The notes beneath the pieces are model-generated. The model was not told where the DNA came from. It was given only the letters and a program-made list of their open reading frames with translations, and searched no databases. Source: a virus. From it: DNA of 41,618 nucleotides. Location: positions 1-41,618 of the IMG/VR virus record IMGVR_UViG_3300047320_000357. One strand, written 5' to 3'. Shown here one piece after another: positions 7,794 through 16,063 of the stretch. A program made the position numbers and the translations under genes. The stretch's first letter is position 1; the number at the start of each line of letters is the position of its first letter.

Positions 7794-8039
7794 TTACTTG
7801 AGACAGGCCGGCGTGTCCGGCCAGGCCACCGCGAACGGGTCGGCGCCCTCGGGCAGGACTTCGCGCAGGGCCTGCCGGTAGGCGACCACCTCGGTGCGCT
7901 GCGCCTCCGTCAGCGGACTATCCGCCGCCTGCGTGTGGTCGGTGGCGGCCAGCAGGCGGGCCGCCCTGGCACGCACCGCCGCGCCCTCCATCATGCGGAC
8001 AGCTTCGGGCGATGGTTGGGGAAGTTGCTGGACAGGCAT
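7794..8039 (-). CDS. tail assembly chaperone / fibre assembly protein, 81 aa
   Basis: The core RARAARLLAATDHTQAADSPLTEAQRTEVVAYRQALREV resembles the phage tail assembly chaperone family whose signature is R-x3-L-x2-TDWTQ ... W-x2-YRQ-LR-D. Here His replaces Trp in the TD-x-TQ motif. Such proteins lie next to fibre genes and help fold or attach fibres. It follows the 205-aa fibre gene by 13 nt. The family assignment is likely; the partner is inferred from position. Confidence 0.75.
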   Translation of the reverse strand: MPVQQLPQPSPEAVRMMEGAAVRARAARLLAATDHTQAADSPLTEAQRTEVVAYRQALREVLPEGADPFAVAWPDTPACLK

Positions 8040-8052
8040 TAATCACCTCGCG

Positions 8053-8670
8053 TTAGAAAGCCACAGTGTCGGCTAGGGAAATTTTCGCCGTCAGGTCGCC
8101 GACATTGAAAAGCCGGCCGTTACCGACGCGCATGGTGTCGATTCGAATCGTGGAGAAATACGCATTCGACAACAGCACGCGCAGCACAATATCGCCATTC
8201 GCGGCCTTATAAACGGCCGGGGTCAGGTTGCCGAAAGCCGCCGTGTTAATCAGCGTCAAATCGGGCTTATAGCAGTAACCAACAATGGTTTCGTCGATAA
8301 TCTTGGCCGCACCGTAGTTGTAACCCTTGATATTGAACCAGAACATTTCCGTGTGAATGTTTACATTCAGCGGAATCTTAAAGTGTAAATACACATTCAA
8401 GTTTGTTCCGAGGTCGAGGTTTTCAAACCCCGAGTTAAGGTGAACGCCTGCGGGGCCGCCCAGCGAGGCGATAAAGCCCTGAAAGATGTTGCGGCGAATA
8501 GTGCCATAGGCATTCGGGTCGCCCTCCAGGTCCTTTTGATTTCGCCATTCGAGGAACTCGGCTTCCGCCTCGCTCATGCGCTGGTCAATCTCGCCGACCT
8601 TCCCTTCGACGGCACCCGTCAGGGTATTAGCCGCCGTCACCAAACTGGCAACTTGAGACTCAAGGCTCAA
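8053..8670 (-). CDS. small tail fibre / spike-like protein, 205 aa
   Basis: Residues 1-45 are helical and could form a trimeric coiled coil (TAANTLTGAVEGKVGEIDQ). The remainder is beta-rich, with many aromatic and Asn residues (LDLGTNLNVYLHFKIPLNV, MFWFNIKGYNYGAA, NAYFSTIRIDTMRVGNGR), as in receptor-binding tips. The base composition is more AT-rich than the neighbouring tail genes, which suggests recent exchange. It lies between the GH16 fibre and the assembly chaperone, the usual slot for a host-range protein. No family is recognised with certainty, so the fibre call is partly by context. Confidence 0.65.
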   Translation of the reverse strand: MSLESQVASLVTAANTLTGAVEGKVGEIDQRMSEAEAEFLEWRNQKDLEGDPNAYGTIRRNIFQGFIASLGGPAGVHLNSGFENLDLGTNLNVYLHFKIPLNVNIHTEMFWFNIKGYNYGAAKIIDETIVGYCYKPDLTLINTAAFGNLTPAVYKAANGDIVLRVLLSNAYFSTIRIDTMRVGNGRLFNVGDLTAKISLADTVAF

Positions 8671-8757
8671 AGTTAATACTCCTATATCGCGTTTATCTTA
8701 GTGGCGCCTTTATTGAACTTTTCACTAGGCCGCCAATCCCATCGTCCGCACTCGCCA

Positions 8758-11412
8758 TTAGCTAGGACCGTCGTCGTACATGTCGCGAAAGTTGTCTATC
8801 GGGTAAGACTCGCCGACCGCGCGCATACCGGATTCTTCGGTAAACGGCTGGATCGACAGACTCTTAATCTCCATCCATTGTTCGGCGAAGTCGGCCGTCT
8901 TGCCCGCCCAATGGTTGCCCACCGCCGAGGGAAACCACAGACCGACCCAGAACCGCCCAGGAATATCCGGCACCGATGTCGTTAGCGTGTGCTGGAGGTC
9001 GCCGTCGATGTAAAACTCCACGCGCGGCGTCTCGCCCAGGTGCCAGTCGAAACGGAATTCGTGGAAGTTGCCGTCGTTGGTCTGGACACCGTGATCGATA
9101 AAGTCGTCGGTGTATTCGGTCCAATAGTCCGGGTCCGCTTCGCCGACATCCCAATTTCGATTCTCGCCACGCCAGGCGTTGAACCGGGCGTTTCGGTAGC
9201 TGACAACCTCCATGTCTGGCGCCCCCTTCAGGGCGGTCGGAATCTCGATGTCGATTTCGTGGTTCCGCACGGTGTAGTAACCGGCCTCGGGATTGCCTGC
9301 CTGGCGCAGGCCGTCCGCGACATGCCGGTCAAACAACGGATGCCCCGGGTAGCCTTCTTCGTAATGGAAGGTCCAGAACGCCGATACCACGCCGTCTTCG
9401 CTCGGTAGCTTGGCCAACACGCGATAACTGCCGGGCCCGTAATAGTCACGCGTCACGATGCAGCCACCAATCCGGGTCGTGCGTGCCAGCGGCTGGCCTT
9501 GCCTGTCGACGCCGCGTATTGGCCCCGGGTAGCTATCGCCGCACGCGCGAACCCGCAGCAGGCCGGCCGCCGCGTCATGGATCACGTTGTCGGCCACGAC
9601 CCCGCCATTTGCCCCACCCCAGGCCTTATGCGCCCGGACCAGCGCACCGCGCACCTCGGCGCGGCTGGCACTGGCAAAGTCCAGATGCAGCGTTTTAGCG
9701 CGGGACTGAAACGGGCGCACGGTGAACGCCTTGGGCGTCGACTGCTGCTCGCCGGCGCTGACATAGACCTCGTAATCCCCCGGCGGGATGTCCGGCACGG
9801 TGGCAATAATCTGGCTGTCCGTCGCCTTCAGGCTGTAGTCACCGGCCGAGTATTCGACCCGTGTGGCGCGGTTGCGCCACTTGACCTGTGAAGCCACGGG
9901 GCTGATCAAAGCGTTTTGCACGCTGTCGCTGACATACGGCGCGTTACGCAAGAACCAACTGCGCACAGCGCCGGCCAGGTATACCGTCGCGCCCGGGGTC
10001 GTCGTGGAACTGCGCGGGAACTCCTTGCGCTCCACCGGCTGGCCGTAGAGCCATTGGCTTCGACTCACTGCCACCCGCGCCCGGAAGGGCGTGTCGACTC
10101 CGCCAATGCCGCCAATGATGAACTTGACCGGCACGGTGATCGTACCCACCGGGAACGGTCGCCCCCGCGAAACATTGCCAACAAACACTTCTGTCTGCCC
10201 GTTGTCGCTGTCATAGAGCAAACCGATGGTCGAGTTCGCCGGCACGGCGGTCGACCAGTTGGTCCCGCCGCCGGTTTGATGGTTGAACTTGCGGCCGCTG
10301 ATGGTGTTGGTCGCCCAGCCCACGACCCCCGGCGCTGACGCCAGGTTGGCGCCGACTTCGGCAACGCCAAAGTGCATGTCGTAGGTCGTGTGATTGGCAA
10401 TCTCGATGTAATAGGCGCCCGTGTTCGGCGGCATCACATCCCCAGGCTGCGCGCTCCGAAAAGTGGCGGTCGCGTTATACAGCTCATCAGGCCCCACGAT
10501 GGTCAAGCCCGCGTGGGTGTTGCCCGTCTTGAAATACTCCGCGTCAACCACCGTCACGCCGTCAGCGACCCCGCGCCCGATCAGGAACGCCGCGTCCGCC
10601 TCGACCATTGAGGGGGTGAAATACGGGATACCGCCCTGCTGAATCACCTGCGCCCCGCGATCAGAGCGCATTGTGATCGTCGCCGGCGCCCCTGGCTCAT
10701 GCTTGATCCACACCCCTGACCAGCGCCCGGCCTGGCACGCGCCCGGCAGGGTCAGCTCCAGGCGGCTGGACCCTTCCCAGGTGAACGTCAGGTCACCGGC
10801 GCCGTTATACGACAGGAACAGCCGCTGCCCGGGCACGCCGGCGTAAAACAGGAAGACGCGGGACGCGCCCACCGGCAGCGCCGCCGGGCAAAACTGAAGC
10901 CCGAGCAGCCACATTTTTTGACCGGCCGCGCCGCCTAGGCCCAGCACCCCAAGCAGGTCGACGCCGCCTTCCGCGTCAGTCGGCTGGCGAAGGTATTGAT
11001 GCCGGGCCGCATCGAACAGCAGGCCACCATCCGCCTCGCCCGAGGGCGCCGGCCCCTCGCCGTTGTCGCCGTAGCCGATCAGATTGCCGGCGTTCTCCAT
11101 CAGCTCGCCCAGGCCGGTGCGCAGCGGATAGAAGTAGTAGTCGGTGGGATTGGGCAGCCCACTGTCGGACAAGCCGCGACCGTCTAGCTTTAGATCGGCC
11201 TGCCCGGGCGTGCCAGCCCTGAAGCTCAGGGCCTCCACCTCCACCGGCGCTGTCGGCGAACTTGCCTCGCCGTCGAAGACCTCGACCCAGCGACCTCCGA
11301 CGCCGACCAGCTTAGCGCGGGCACGGGACCACTTGCCGCCATGCGAGGCATGCAGCGCGACGGGACGTTTCCACTGCTCGCCGTGGCCGAAGAACAAGTT
11401 GTTTTTAGACAA
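8758..11412 (-). CDS. tail fibre with LamG-like, SPRY-like and GH16 glycosidase domains, 884 aa
   Basis: The C-terminal domain (about 575-858) is glycoside hydrolase family 16: HEIDIEIP gives the catalytic E719-x-D721-x-E723 box, and FHEFRFDWHLGE plus VEFYIDGDLQHT match the conserved distal strands. Upstream are a LamG-like sandwich (about 130-300), a SPRY/B30.2-like segment (about 315-450, YYIEIANHTTYDMHFGVAE) and a TIG-like Ig module (about 515-566). It probably binds and cleaves a beta-glucan-like or related surface polysaccharide. The start is TTG, overlapping the fibre anchor stop by 8 nt, with GGAGG 9 nt upstream. The substrate cannot be read from sequence. Confidence 0.85.
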   Translation of the reverse strand: MSKNNLFFGHGEQWKRPVALHASHGGKWSRARAKLVGVGGRWVEVFDGEASSPTAPVEVEALSFRAGTPGQADLKLDGRGLSDSGLPNPTDYYFYPLRTGLGELMENAGNLIGYGDNGEGPAPSGEADGGLLFDAARHQYLRQPTDAEGGVDLLGVLGLGGAAGQKMWLLGLQFCPAALPVGASRVFLFYAGVPGQRLFLSYNGAGDLTFTWEGSSRLELTLPGACQAGRWSGVWIKHEPGAPATITMRSDRGAQVIQQGGIPYFTPSMVEADAAFLIGRGVADGVTVVDAEYFKTGNTHAGLTIVGPDELYNATATFRSAQPGDVMPPNTGAYYIEIANHTTYDMHFGVAEVGANLASAPGVVGWATNTISGRKFNHQTGGGTNWSTAVPANSTIGLLYDSDNGQTEVFVGNVSRGRPFPVGTITVPVKFIIGGIGGVDTPFRARVAVSRSQWLYGQPVERKEFPRSSTTTPGATVYLAGAVRSWFLRNAPYVSDSVQNALISPVASQVKWRNRATRVEYSAGDYSLKATDSQIIATVPDIPPGDYEVYVSAGEQQSTPKAFTVRPFQSRAKTLHLDFASASRAEVRGALVRAHKAWGGANGGVVADNVIHDAAAGLLRVRACGDSYPGPIRGVDRQGQPLARTTRIGGCIVTRDYYGPGSYRVLAKLPSEDGVVSAFWTFHYEEGYPGHPLFDRHVADGLRQAGNPEAGYYTVRNHEIDIEIPTALKGAPDMEVVSYRNARFNAWRGENRNWDVGEADPDYWTEYTDDFIDHGVQTNDGNFHEFRFDWHLGETPRVEFYIDGDLQHTLTTSVPDIPGRFWVGLWFPSAVGNHWAGKTADFAEQWMEIKSLSIQPFTEESGMRAVGESYPIDNFRDMYDDGPS

Positions 11413-12013
11413 TTACCCATTCCTCCCCATCTTTCGGCACGCCGGTCGGGGCGGCCCTCGATACCGTCAGGCCGGGCAGTGCGCCACCGGCCCCACTACC
11501 GCCCGAACCATTCACGCGGAACAGCAAAGTGACGTGCCGCGCCATGTTGCCGACGATGGCCGCCGCGTTCGCCAGGTACTGCTCGCCCCAAGCCGCCAGC
11601 GACAGGTTCGCGCCGGTCCCGATCACCGTCACCGAGTTCGCCGGTAGGGCCGCCAGCACCAAGTCGAAGCCCAGCAGCAGCGGGACCGGCGCGGCCTTGT
11701 AGGCCATCGGCGTCGGCGACGACCACACGGCGAACAGGGTGCCGTCGGCCAGGTAGAAGGCGGCCTCCTTGACCCAATATTCGGCCTCGCCATCGGCCAG
11801 GGCGGTGACGTGAATTTGCGTGTCACTGACCCGCTGGCCGTCAGCGATGGCCACGCGTTGCCGCTCGTCTCTCAAGCCGAGCTGTTCCCTGTCCGGGTCA
11901 TAGCCTTCGGCGCCCAGGGCGATATGCGTAATCTGCGCGGCCACGCCCGTACTGTCGGCGTTCCAAACGGCCGCCAGGCCTTTGGTCGTAATAACCGGAA
12001 TCAGCGCCGTCAC
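11405..12013 (-). CDS. H: tail fibre anchor protein (GpH N-terminal, tail-collar domain)
   Basis: A 202-aa protein matching the N-terminal phage tail-collar/fibre domain. The features are ITTKGLAAVWNADSTGVAAQITHIALG, the YWVKEAAFYLADGTLFAVWS segment, and GFDLVLAALPANSVTV. In P2 this domain heads a long gpH fibre. Here it ends in a Gly-rich linker and a short beta tail, and the receptor-binding part is encoded by the next gene. The start is a GTG overlapping the gpI stop (GTGA), with GGAGG 7 nt upstream. It joins fibres to the baseplate. Confidence 0.88.
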   Translation of the reverse strand: MTALIPVITTKGLAAVWNADSTGVAAQITHIALGAEGYDPDREQLGLRDERQRVAIADGQRVSDTQIHVTALADGEAEYWVKEAAFYLADGTLFAVWSSPTPMAYKAAPVPLLLGFDLVLAALPANSVTVIGTGANLSLAAWGEQYLANAAAIVGNMARHVTLLFRVNGSGGSGAGGALPGLTVSRAAPTGVPKDGEEWVIV

Positions 12014-12660
12014 GTTCCCACCTCCATAGCTACACGAACCACAGACACCCCGCCGCACGCGCCGCCCATCAGGACCGGCACGGCACGCAAACTGGCGTCG
12101 ATTTTTAGTTTGCCGTCCCGCCGCGCCAGGGCGGCAGCGTTCACGGCCGACCCAAGCGCCACAGCATTCGGGCCGAATTTCACACCGACCCTGAAGGTGA
12201 AGTGCGAACGCGCATTCTTGGCACTCCGCACCGCCGCCATCAGCTGCCCATATAGCTCGGCGTTCAGGATCACAGCCTGACCTGGGGTCAAGTTCTCATT
12301 TGCCCAGGCGGTCAAGGTGAAGGTGCCCGGCGCGGTCGGCGGGCTGGCTTCAAACCATTCGGTCAATTCGACCTCGACCCCCAGCGCCTTGAGCGCCGCC
12401 ACCACCGCCGGGCGGGTGCCCTTGATACGGTGCAAGTCCAGGCTGCCGGCAACTACGCGGCGCTTGACCGACTCGGGCCAGTCACTGCGCCACTGATCGA
12501 CCGACACCGCCCACGCCAGATAGGGCAGTGCGTCAAGCGGGCAGGCCCATGGGTCCCACAGCTTGGCGATGGGGATGTCGACTTGCTCGATGCGCGACAG
12601 CGCGACATCCAGGTCCCGCTCCAAGTCGGCCAGGTTGGCCGGCAAAATGCTGGCGGTCAT
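12010..12660 (-). CDS. I: tail protein GpI
   Basis: P2 gpI family, 216 aa. It has the hallmark segments LPANLADLERDLDVALSRIE, KLWDPWACPLDALPYLAWAVSVD and LHRIKGTRPAVVAALKALG. The ATG overlaps the gpJ stop (ATGA). gpI is part of the baseplate wedge and connects J to the fibres. Order J-I-H is exactly as in P2. Confidence 0.96.
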   Translation of the reverse strand: MTASILPANLADLERDLDVALSRIEQVDIPIAKLWDPWACPLDALPYLAWAVSVDQWRSDWPESVKRRVVAGSLDLHRIKGTRPAVVAALKALGVEVELTEWFEASPPTAPGTFTLTAWANENLTPGQAVILNAELYGQLMAAVRSAKNARSHFTFRVGVKFGPNAVALGSAVNAAALARRDGKLKIDASLRAVPVLMGGACGGVSVVRVAMEVGT

Positions 12661-13493
12661 ACATAGCCCCCAATGGTCACCGCCAGCGCTTCGCAGTAGG
12701 GCGCTTGGCTGGCGGTACACACCACGTCGGACCAGGCCGACAGGCGCACTTCTTCGACACCCTCGACGCTTAGCGCGGCGTGCAAGGCCGACTCCACGAC
12801 CCGGGCCTTTAGCCGGTGCTGCCTGTCCAGATACGCCCGGGCCGACGCCTCGGCAGCCTGGCGGACCAGCTCGGGGTCGGGGCCTTGCTTCAGGTGCAGG
12901 GCCGCCGTGACGCTGTAGCGGACCACCGAGGCCGGTAGCACGCGCAGGCGGTCGGTTAGCGGGCGGCGATGCTCCATGTAGGCCGCCACGGTCGTCAGCA
13001 GCACCGCCGACGGCGTGCCGTCGCCCTTACCGCTCAAGACGGTTAGATCAACCTCGACCGGCGCCGGACTGAACACCGAAGCATCCTTAACGTCCGGGTG
13101 GGCACTCCGCGCGCCGAACTTGTAGGCGCCATCCGGGCCGGCCACCGACAGCCCTTCGGGCGACTCCTGCAAGCGCGCCCGGTAGACATCATCGGCCTCG
13201 CCGACCAGGCGCACGACGGGCGAGCCGTCCGGGTGCCGGTAGTAGGTGGCGCCCAGGTGATCGAGTTGCGCCCCCACCGCGAACGCCAGCACCAGGCCGC
13301 GCGCCTGTTCGTTGGCGTCCTGGCGCACCAGTAGCTCACGAAAGGCGCCGGCCAGGGCGACCCGAAACGCCGGGTCGGCCGGGCTGGCATTCTCCAGGCC
13401 AGCTGCGGCGGCCACTGCCTGCACAATTTCTTCATGCGCCAGCTGCTCGATCACCGTCAGCGGCGGCAGCAGGGCCAAGTTAATTCCTTCCAT
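12657..13493 (-). CDS. J: baseplate assembly protein GpJ
   Basis: P2 gpJ family, 278 aa. Typical parts are a start LALLPPLTVIEQLAHEEI, the central AVGAQLDHLGATYY motif, RARLQESPEGLSVAGP and the C-terminal QHRLKARVVESALHAAL. It overlaps gpW by 14 nt and gpI by four. It forms the baseplate wedge with gpW and gpI. Confidence 0.96.
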   Translation of the reverse strand: MEGINLALLPPLTVIEQLAHEEIVQAVAAAAGLENASPADPAFRVALAGAFRELLVRQDANEQARGLVLAFAVGAQLDHLGATYYRHPDGSPVVRLVGEADDVYRARLQESPEGLSVAGPDGAYKFGARSAHPDVKDASVFSPAPVEVDLTVLSGKGDGTPSAVLLTTVAAYMEHRRPLTDRLRVLPASVVRYSVTAALHLKQGPDPELVRQAAEASARAYLDRQHRLKARVVESALHAALSVEGVEEVRLSAWSDVVCTASQAPYCEALAVTIGGYV

Positions 13494-13842
13494 ACGCGAT
13501 GCCCTCTAGTTCCACGTCCAACGCCTTGTCGTTGACCAGTAGCTGGCCGCTTATGTAAATCTCGACGTGATGCGGCGCCGGCTGGTCGACGCGCATGGTC
13601 GACAGCCGGAAGTCCTCTAGGCCGTTGCCCTTGTTGTTGATGGCCTCGGCCAGGCGGACATAGGCGTCCATGTAGAATCCGCTATCGACGTTGCGGTCGA
13701 GCATTTCGAACAGCCGCGAACCGAAGTCGCGGCGACCGACCAGCGAACCGATGGGCGTGGCGATCACGTCGCTAAGCCGCTGCCACAGATAGGGCACGCC
13801 ACTGATCAGGCGCCCCGTGTTCCTGTCAGTTCCTTGTTTCAT
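13480..13842 (-). CDS. W: baseplate wedge protein GpW (gp25-like)
   Basis: A 120-aa member of the GPW/gp25 family. The signature IATPIGSLVGRRDFGSRLFEMLDRNVD and the beta-strand pair VEIYISGQLLVNDKAL are clear. gp25-like proteins start sheath assembly at the baseplate. It lies between V and J, as in P2, 8 nt downstream of gpV. Confidence 0.96.
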   Translation of the reverse strand: MKQGTDRNTGRLISGVPYLWQRLSDVIATPIGSLVGRRDFGSRLFEMLDRNVDSGFYMDAYVRLAEAINNKGNGLEDFRLSTMRVDQPAPHHVEIYISGQLLVNDKALDVELEGIAYGRN

Positions 13843-13850
13843 ATGGTTCT

Positions 13851-14423
13851 CTACTGCTGGGCGTCAGGGGTCGGACTAGAGCCGTGCTTGTGGCCGTTGT
13901 AGATGTCGCGGTCGGCGCTCATGTTGCGCACCGCGTCGCCGATTTCGGCGTCGCCTTTGATGTCGCCCGTTACGCGTAACGTGCCGTCGATCTCGGTGTC
14001 GCCGGTAATCTTGACCCCGCCCGGGGCGACCACTTCGGCGCGACCGCCGGCGGGCAAGTCGAGGCGATGCAAGTGCGCCTTGCGGTCGTAGGACACCGAC
14101 CCGCCATCGCCGTACTGGATCAAGAACAGATCGGGGTCACTCGATGGCGCGACAAAGTCTTTGTGATAGCTGCCCGGTAGGATCTCGCCCAGGGCCAGGT
14201 CGCCCTCACTGATCACCGTGACCCCTTCACCCTCTTCAGGACACCACCAGACAATCGCCTTTCCAGTTCGGACCGGCTTCCAGGGCAGCCAGCCAGTCGT
14301 CATGCCTGGCCCGTACTGGACCCGCGCGACGGCCTTGATGGGGTCGACCTCGGCGATCTTGCCGCGCACCACCATTTGGGCCACGCGGCGCTCCAGCTCT
14401 TCCAGGCGTTGCAACACATCCAT
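13851..14423 (-). CDS. V: baseplate spike protein GpV
   Basis: P2 gpV family, 190 aa. An OB-fold lies near the N-terminus (RGKIAEVDPIKAVARVQYG), then a beta-helical spike with regular strands (EVVAPGGVKITGDTEIDGTL), and the apex NGHKHGSS near residue 180. The HxH motif coordinates a metal ion at the membrane-piercing tip in P2-like spikes. The ATG overlaps the upstream stop (TGATG). A GTG three bases earlier is equally possible. Confidence 0.95.
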   Translation of the reverse strand: MDVLQRLEELERRVAQMVVRGKIAEVDPIKAVARVQYGPGMTTGWLPWKPVRTGKAIVWWCPEEGEGVTVISEGDLALGEILPGSYHKDFVAPSSDPDLFLIQYGDGGSVSYDRKAHLHRLDLPAGGRAEVVAPGGVKITGDTEIDGTLRVTGDIKGDAEIGDAVRNMSADRDIYNGHKHGSSPTPDAQQ

Positions 14424-14971
14424 CACACCACCCGCTGATAGTTACCTTCGTGGTCTTGCCCGATGTGCGGCGATTCGCCCAGGAACACCTCGACCGCCGG
14501 ACCATCGACCGGCAATTCCCAGGCCTCACCCAAATGAGCGGTTTGCTTCCAGCTCACCAGCCAGCTCTCGAAGCCTTTTTCGCCCGGGGTGAACAACCCG
14601 GGGAACGCCTCTAGTTCGGCGGCACGCTCGACGAAATCCAGCCCCCAACGGGCGCCGTCGATCAGGCGCAGTAAATGGGCCGCGAAGTTGCGCACTTCTA
14701 GCTGGACGTTTTCGGTCTGCGCGCTTAAGACACAGTGCGCGGTCCATACCAGCTCCATCGGTGTCCGGCCGCCTGTGGCGCGCCCAGCTGGGCGAATCTC
14801 GGCCAGCTCCAGCAGCACTGCCGGCGTCTTGATCGATTTGCTGTTCGGGTCCACGGGGTTGTACATGTCCACGGTCGTCAGTCGCGCACCGAACCGCTCA
14901 CGTATGGCCGCGATAATCCGGTTATGCAATTCGGTCAGGTCGACTTGCGATTCGTCAGGTTTTCCGCTCAT
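14423..14971 (-). CDS. tail completion/terminator-like protein, 182 aa
   Basis: The protein resembles the Mu gp37-like / DUF1834-type proteins that sit between head-tail genes and the baseplate genes. It has the N-terminal DLTELHNRIIAAIRERFG helix, TPAVLLELAEIRP, and a HCVLSAQTENVQLEVRNFAAHLL segment. It overlaps both neighbours by a few bases, so it is tightly coupled. A role as tail terminator or completion protein is inferred from family and position. Confidence 0.7.
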   Translation of the reverse strand: MSGKPDESQVDLTELHNRIIAAIRERFGARLTTVDMYNPVDPNSKSIKTPAVLLELAEIRPAGRATGGRTPMELVWTAHCVLSAQTENVQLEVRNFAAHLLRLIDGARWGLDFVERAAELEAFPGLFTPGEKGFESWLVSWKQTAHLGEAWELPVDGPAVEVFLGESPHIGQDHEGNYQRVV

Positions 14972-15605
14972 GGTTCACCGCGTAGTTGATTTCTTGTTCG
15001 ATCAGCTCGGCAAACCGCGCCAGAGCGCGCCGCTCGTAACGGCGAAACACTTCGCCGGCCATGTCGGCCAGCTCGATGCCGACCCGCACCACCGGGAAAC
15101 GCCCCCGGTTGCTGCTGTCATTGCTGCCGCCAAGATCAAGAAAGCGCTGGCTGCCCCCGCCATTCTTCCGACTCATGGCCGGCAGTTGCAGACCCAGCGC
15201 CTGGGCGCGGCTTTTGCGAATCCAGACCCGCGCCACCCCGTCGTAAACGCTGCGATAGAACGCCCCGTCGAAGCGCCGACCCGCTGCCGTGGTGCCCTTC
15301 TTGCCCTGCCGGGGTCGGCCAGCGTTCTCGGCCGGCAAAGGCAACGTGCCAAACCAGAGGATTGTCACTTGTTCAGCGCCAGAGCCGGCCGTGGTCGTGC
15401 TCCAGCGCGTTTTTAAGCTTTTCTGCGGCACCCGTAGGGCCTGGCTGATTTCGCGCGCCATACGCGTCGACAGCCAGCGCATGGTTTTACGTCGGGCTCG
15501 CTCGCCGGCCTTCGTCACCTGCTCCGGGGTGGCCTGAATCTGCGCGGTGACGCGGGTGATTTCCTGCGCGAAGTTCAGTTGAAAATTAACGCCACTGGCT
15601 GCCAT
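14955..15605 (-). CDS. minor tail protein GpZ-like
   Basis: A basic 216-aa protein resembling lambda gpZ (minor tail protein Z). The N-terminal helix-rich part has RRKTMRWLSTRMAREISQALRVPQKSL, followed by a beta-rich region with VTILWFGTLPLP and a C-terminal helix GEVFRRYERRALARFAELIEQEI. GGAGGG lies upstream of the chosen ATG. In lambda gpZ closes the tail for joining to the head. Here it lies between the FII-like joiner and the tail completion gene, which fits. Confidence 0.8.
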   Translation of the reverse strand: MAASGVNFQLNFAQEITRVTAQIQATPEQVTKAGERARRKTMRWLSTRMAREISQALRVPQKSLKTRWSTTTAGSGAEQVTILWFGTLPLPAENAGRPRQGKKGTTAAGRRFDGAFYRSVYDGVARVWIRKSRAQALGLQLPAMSRKNGGGSQRFLDLGGSNDSSNRGRFPVVRVGIELADMAGEVFRRYERRALARFAELIEQEINYAVNHERKT

Positions 15606-15963
15606 GGCTTCCACCCTCCCCTGCGGCGGGTTCGTCCAGGCTGTCAGCCAGCCAGAGGGTCAGCCAGCCCGCACCGTCGGCATAGGGCTCAGGGCAAAAG
15701 TAAGCCTTGCCCTTGATGGTCAGCCGCCACGCTTTGCTAATCCCGGCTAAGCGTGGGTCGCCGGTGGTGAACACGGGTTGCCGGCGCTTGAATTTCAAGC
15801 CACCAGAGCCGGCGCTCGTGCCTTCTTTGCGATGCTCAAAATCAATCTCGGCATTGTCGAAAATGCCCTCGACATCGAAGCGCTCGCCGGTGTCCGTCAG
15901 GACCTGCGCCGTGGCGTCCTTACAAATCAGCATCGTCCGTTCAACAATGTTAAATCGGCTCAC
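15586..15963 (-). CDS. head-tail joining protein, lambda FII-like
   Basis: About 125 aa. It has an alpha/beta layout similar to lambda gpFII: a strand with GERFDVEGIFDNAEIDFEH, a flexible loop rich in Gly/Lys, then LTIKGKAYFCPEPYADGAGWLTLWLADS. It lies between capsid and GpZ-like genes, the FII position. The start is taken as a GTG with GGGGGAG just upstream. An ATG 18 nt earlier lacks a ribosome site. Similarity is by pattern, so confidence is moderate. Confidence 0.65.
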   Translation of the reverse strand: MSRFNIVERTMLICKDATAQVLTDTGERFDVEGIFDNAEIDFEHRKEGTSAGSGGLKFKRRQPVFTTGDPRLAGISKAWRLTIKGKAYFCPEPYADGAGWLTLWLADSLDEPAAGEGGSHGSQWR

Positions 15964-15989
15964 GACTCCCCCTTTTCGCATGCGAAAAC

Positions 15990-16045
15990 CGACCCGCCTG
16001 GGCGGGCTTTCGGCTGCGAAAAGCCCCGCACTGGGCGGGGCTCTC
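15990..16045 (-). terminator. tandem hairpins downstream of the capsid gene
   Basis: On the minus strand GCCCCGC/GCGGGGC followed by TTTTC is succeeded by CCCGCC/GGCGGG followed by GGTTTTC. Together they would terminate or thin transcription between capsid and tail genes. Confidence 0.7.
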
Positions 16046-16063
16046 GGTACAGCCTGGCGACGC

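Noticed and set aside
6610-7881. Long open frame (423 codons) on the plus strand opposite the sheath gene
   Set aside because: It is the GC-rich antisense shadow of the clear P2 FI sheath gene, with no ribosome site and a His/Val/Ala-biased product.
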